From the NCBI GenBank assembly GCA_016946835.1, contig JACVTC010000040.1, positions 1,216,501 through 1,280,000 of the forward strand: a stretch of 63,500 nt of DNA, read 5' to 3'. The translations under genes were made by a program, and so were the position numbers. Under the pieces are notes generated by a model. The model saw only the letters and a program-made list of their open reading frames with translations, was not told where the DNA came from and did no database searches. Positions within the stretch are counted from its first letter, which is position 1; every line of letters begins with the position of its first letter. Of this stretch, positions 61,501-63,500 are shown in pieces. The stretch is from Neocallimastix lanati (nom. inval.). Lineage: Eukaryota > Neocallimastigomycota > Neocallimastigomycetes > Neocallimastigales > Neocallimastigaceae.

Positions 61501-62222
61501 TGGAAATGGAAAGCAAGCGTGAAGTGAGAGTGGAGAAGAAGGAAGAAAGTGAAAAAGAACTCTTAAAGAAAAAAAGTGAAGGAAAGGAAGAGGAGGAAAA
61601 AGAAGAAGAAGAAGAAGAAGAAGAAGAAGAAGAAGAATTCATTCTAAAAAATTATTCTAATGAATTTGAAAAGAATAAAATTACAGGTATTATCGGTAGA
61701 AGTGGATGTGGTAAATCGACTCTCTTAAAATTATTAATGAGATTCTTTGAACCTCAGGAAGGACAAATAATTTATGATACCGTTCCAATAAATGATATTA
61801 ATACAACTAAACTACGTCAATCCATTGCCTATGTTACTCAAGAAACCTATTTATTCCATGATACCATAGCCAATAATTTAAAACTTTCAAAATTGGATGC
61901 CACTCAGTTAGAAATAGAGGAAGCCTGTCGAAAGGCGTCCATTCATGATTTTATAAAAAATTTACCAATGGGTTATGAGACAAAATTAGCTGAGTTGGGT
62001 GATTCGTTATCTGGTGGGGAACGTCAAAGATTAGGAATGGCTAGAGCCTTTTTAAGTGGAGGGGATATTTATTTGCTGGATGAACCTACCAGTAATTTAG
62101 ATAGTTTAAATGAAGCGATCCTCTTAAAATCATTAAAGGAACAATCTTTAAATAAAACCATAATCTTAGTTTCTCATCGTAAATCTACCATGGCTATCAC
62201 AGAAGTCTTATATAAAATGTAA
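58512..62222 (+). CDS. Fused CydD/CydC-like ABC exporter
   Basis: 1236 residues, no intron. Two complete ABC half-transporters lie in one chain. Half 1 has six membrane segments (about 20-290) and an ATPase domain with Walker A GESGCGKST (369-377), signature LSGGQ (487-491), Walker B IYIFDEATS and switch His543. An acidic linker (604-615) leads to half 2, with membrane segments at about 660-945, Walker A GRSGCGKST (1062-1070), LSGGE (1166-1170), LLDEPTSNLD and His1222. The order and sequence style (IFKILDIPF; HMAAIFITILGGYG) resemble bacterial CydD then CydC rather than eukaryotic ABCB/ABCC proteins. CydDC exports glutathione/cysteine or haem-related cargo in bacteria; the substrate here is unknown. 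A Lys/Glu-rich insert (about 995-1042) interrupts the second ATPase domain just after its A-loop. The chain stops 14 residues after His1222, slightly short. Confidence 0.92.
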   Translation: MFNKRLLVEFKETRSYIARIVALQWLMLIVNTIFIYSTSKFVGVIFENKITNLKIYHYVIVAVIAILLRVIFIRISSTLSNYVSSGVKTKMRSLIYNKLICIGMDYMDWCPSSEIVQLSTEGVEQLDIYFGKYIPQFFYALIAPLTLFVIVSFIYFPAAIILLICVPLIPIAIIIVQKFAKKLLDKYWGIFTDLGDTFLENLQGLTTMKIYNSDGFYAKKMHKDSENFRKITMRVLIMQLNSISIMDIVAYGGSAIGMLISVIALLKGKIIVSQCFFIIMISSEFFLPMRLLGSYFHIAMNGNSAADRIFKILDIPFKSNGKNIEIIPEKGDTAIEFKDVSFTYKEDEKQVLSHINLTIPSHKIVGIVGESGCGKSTVTSLIMGEHNTYQGEIYIQGIDRKDISEGACMKHITRIVHDNFLFSGTLWDNLYMGFPKEVRESVDISTKEGKEKLSEKMYQALREVRIYSFVMASGGLSMKIEPNASNLSGGQKQRIALARAILQDSEIYIFDEATSNIDVESEKKIMEAIYNLGERKTVIIISHRLSNIVKADKIIMMKDGKIVQQGTHEDLTSQLNSPYQLLYQSQQELEKYIQTESFDFHQDLDEEEEEDDDDEMEVRALSDIVINPKSKTSNSIIKSHTRKRSGVNVMLKLIQLVKPLTKFMLIAIFLGCLGHMAAIFITILGGYGIKNVIEDKIYHQKDTHLILVLTLLCVLAFARGFLRYGEQACNHYIAFKLLADIRDEIFDALRKLAPAKLEGKAKGHFISMIISDTELLEVFYAHTISPILIAIITSIIMVCFIGWNHWMLALIALLCYIVVGIFIPVINGYLGSDYGLSYREGVADLNTIVLDNLRGMREILQYRYQKEREECTFNENNNLRCLERKLKKLESIQTSLTNSVIIIGGVLMTVAVSILVRNGEITFEKGLLSIIAMMSSFGPTVAISSLSNNLSQTLACGERVLDLLEESPLVPDVIKGKDMPSGTIHVQNVTFAYPKNMEMESKREVRVEKKEESEKELLKKKSEGKEEEEKEEEEEEEEEEEEFILKNYSNEFEKNKITGIIGRSGCGKSTLLKLLMRFFEPQEGQIIYDTVPINDINTTKLRQSIAYVTQETYLFHDTIANNLKLSKLDATQLEIEEACRKASIHDFIKNLPMGYETKLAELGDSLSGGERQRLGMARAFLSGGDIYLLDEPTSNLDSLNEAILLKSLKEQSLNKTIILVSHRKSTMAITEVLYKM

Positions 62223-62238
62223 ATTTTTTTAGATAGAA

Positions 62239-62331
62239 AAAAAAAAAAAAAAAAAAAAAACTACATTCTACTATTAAATAACTTAAAATAATAATAATAA
62301 TAATAATAATAAATAATAAATTTAAAAGGCA

Positions 62332-62370
<39 letters not shown>

Positions 62371-62394
62371 ACATTCTACTATTAAATAACTTAA

Positions 62395-62466
<72 letters not shown>

Positions 62467-62490
62467 AATTTAAAAAGCAATATTAAAAAA
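62239..62490. repeat. Tandem duplication in the exporter 3' flank
   Basis: Two copies of poly-A, ctacattctactattaaata acttaaaat, (aat)n, aaatttaaaa(g/a)gcaatatt, poly-A, starting near 62239 and 62341. They differ in AAT copy number (about 8 versus about 21). The first lies 17 bp after the stop codon, so the duplication may sit in the 3' untranslated region. Confidence 0.9.
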
Positions 62491-63500
62491 AAAAAAAAAC
62501 AAATGTAAATATAATAATAATAAAAAAAAAAAAAAATAAAATAAAATAATGCCAATAATAGATATATAAAAGTGAATCAAAAAATAAATAATAGATTATA
62601 AATTATAAATTATAAATTATTAAAATTTTACCACATACCGTGTAAAAAAATAAAAAAATAAAATAAAATAAAATAAAAATAAAAATAATAAAAATAATAA
62701 ATAAATAAAAAAAAAAGTAATAAAATTAATAATTAAATAAATAAATAAATAATTTATTAAATTATTTAATTTAATGTTAAAAAAGTAGGGTTTTATATTT
62801 AATAATAACAATTTTTATAAATTAAACATGGATATATGTTTAGTATGTACTACTAAACATATTTTTATTTTTATAATTTTATTTATTATTATATTTAATA
62901 AAATAATTTTGAATCATTTTATTATTAAAAAAAAAAAAAAAAAAGAAAAAAAACATGATTATTAAAATTTCCATGATTTTTATTTTTATTTATTTATTTA
63001 TTTATTTATTAATAATTAAAACTTTAAACCTTAACATATTATATATATATTTATATACTAAAGGCTTTTTATCATTTCTTTTTTATAGTTATTAATCATT
63101 ATTATTATTATTTCTTTTTTATAGTAATTAATTATTAATATTATTATTTAATAATCATAATAAATAATAATAATAATAAATATTTACAGTGTATATACCT
63201 TTAAAAAATTAATTATTTAATATTTAATTTTAAAGAGAGGATGTATAAATATGAGTAATGGCATTGATCATTATTAGTTAATATTAAATTTATATATATA
63301 TTACATATATATTAGTTATATTTTTTTATTTTATTTTATATTATTTTACTTAATAAAAGTTTTATTTTTTATTTTAATTTTTTTTTCTACTTAATAAAAA
63401 TTATGAAAATTATGATAATTGAGATTATGATAAATATTAATAATATTAAAATATAATTATCATTGTTTTTTTATTAAAAAAAAAAAAAAAAAAAAGGATA
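62491..63500. other. AT-only DNA to window end
   Basis: No gene seen. It contains short AAAT/AAT tracts and a small inverted repeat (tgtttagta/tactaaaca) near 62840-62860. Confidence 0.65.

Overview
The window looks like nuclear DNA of an extremely AT-rich eukaryote, most likely an anaerobic gut fungus (Neocallimastigomycota). Seen directly: intergenic DNA is almost only A and T, with long poly-A/poly-T runs and long AAT, AAAT and ATTTT arrays. Genes are split by short AT-rich GT-AG introns. The proteins are opisthokont/fungal in type (TRAPPII subunit Trs120, Ima1/TMEM201 inner-nuclear-membrane protein, Cbf5/dyskerin, TBC-domain RabGAP, secreted subtilisin). One large intronless ABC exporter resembles bacterial CydD/CydC. 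Ima1 argues against Dictyostelium and Plasmodium. The phylum assignment is inference.

Layout. 1-21.9 kb holds no intact gene. It contains inverted repeats, two AAT arrays of about 250-290 bp, a GC-richer 431-bp insertion with a perfect 13-bp target-site duplication (4786-5216), a decayed non-LTR (LINE) retrotransposon on the minus strand (about 7.0-11.2 kb), further LINE scraps to 14.5 kb, and small GC-richer islands next to poly-T at 15.3 and 18.7 kb. 21.9-30.1 kb is TRS120, 16 exons, whose frame closes exactly. 31.7-35.0 kb is IMA1, about 10 exons. 35.4-37.9 kb is a complete, young, non-autonomous LTR element on the minus strand. It has two 399-bp LTRs with TG...CA ends, a primer binding site, a polypurine tract and an ATAAT target duplication. 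It encodes a coiled-coil protein with a retropepsin-like fold that lacks the catalytic motif. 38.5-41.1 kb is CBF5 (10 exons). 42.5-44.3 kb (minus) is a secreted subtilisin. 47.5-49.6 kb (minus) is an 8-exon TBC protein lacking the glutamine finger. 53.2-55.0 kb is an intronless ankyrin-repeat protein. 55.7-56.5 kb is a heptanucleotide satellite. About 57.1 kb holds an orphan terminal exon. 58.5-62.2 kb is the fused CydDC-like exporter.

The genes do not form a pathway. TRS120 and the TBC protein both belong to Rab-GTPase control of membrane traffic, IMA1 to the nuclear envelope, CBF5 to pseudouridylation and rRNA maturation, and the protease to the secretory route. The most unusual items are the LTR element with its inactive protease-like fold, the probably bacterially derived exporter carrying a Glu-rich insertion in its second ATPase domain, and the structured GC-richer insertion with a target-site duplication.
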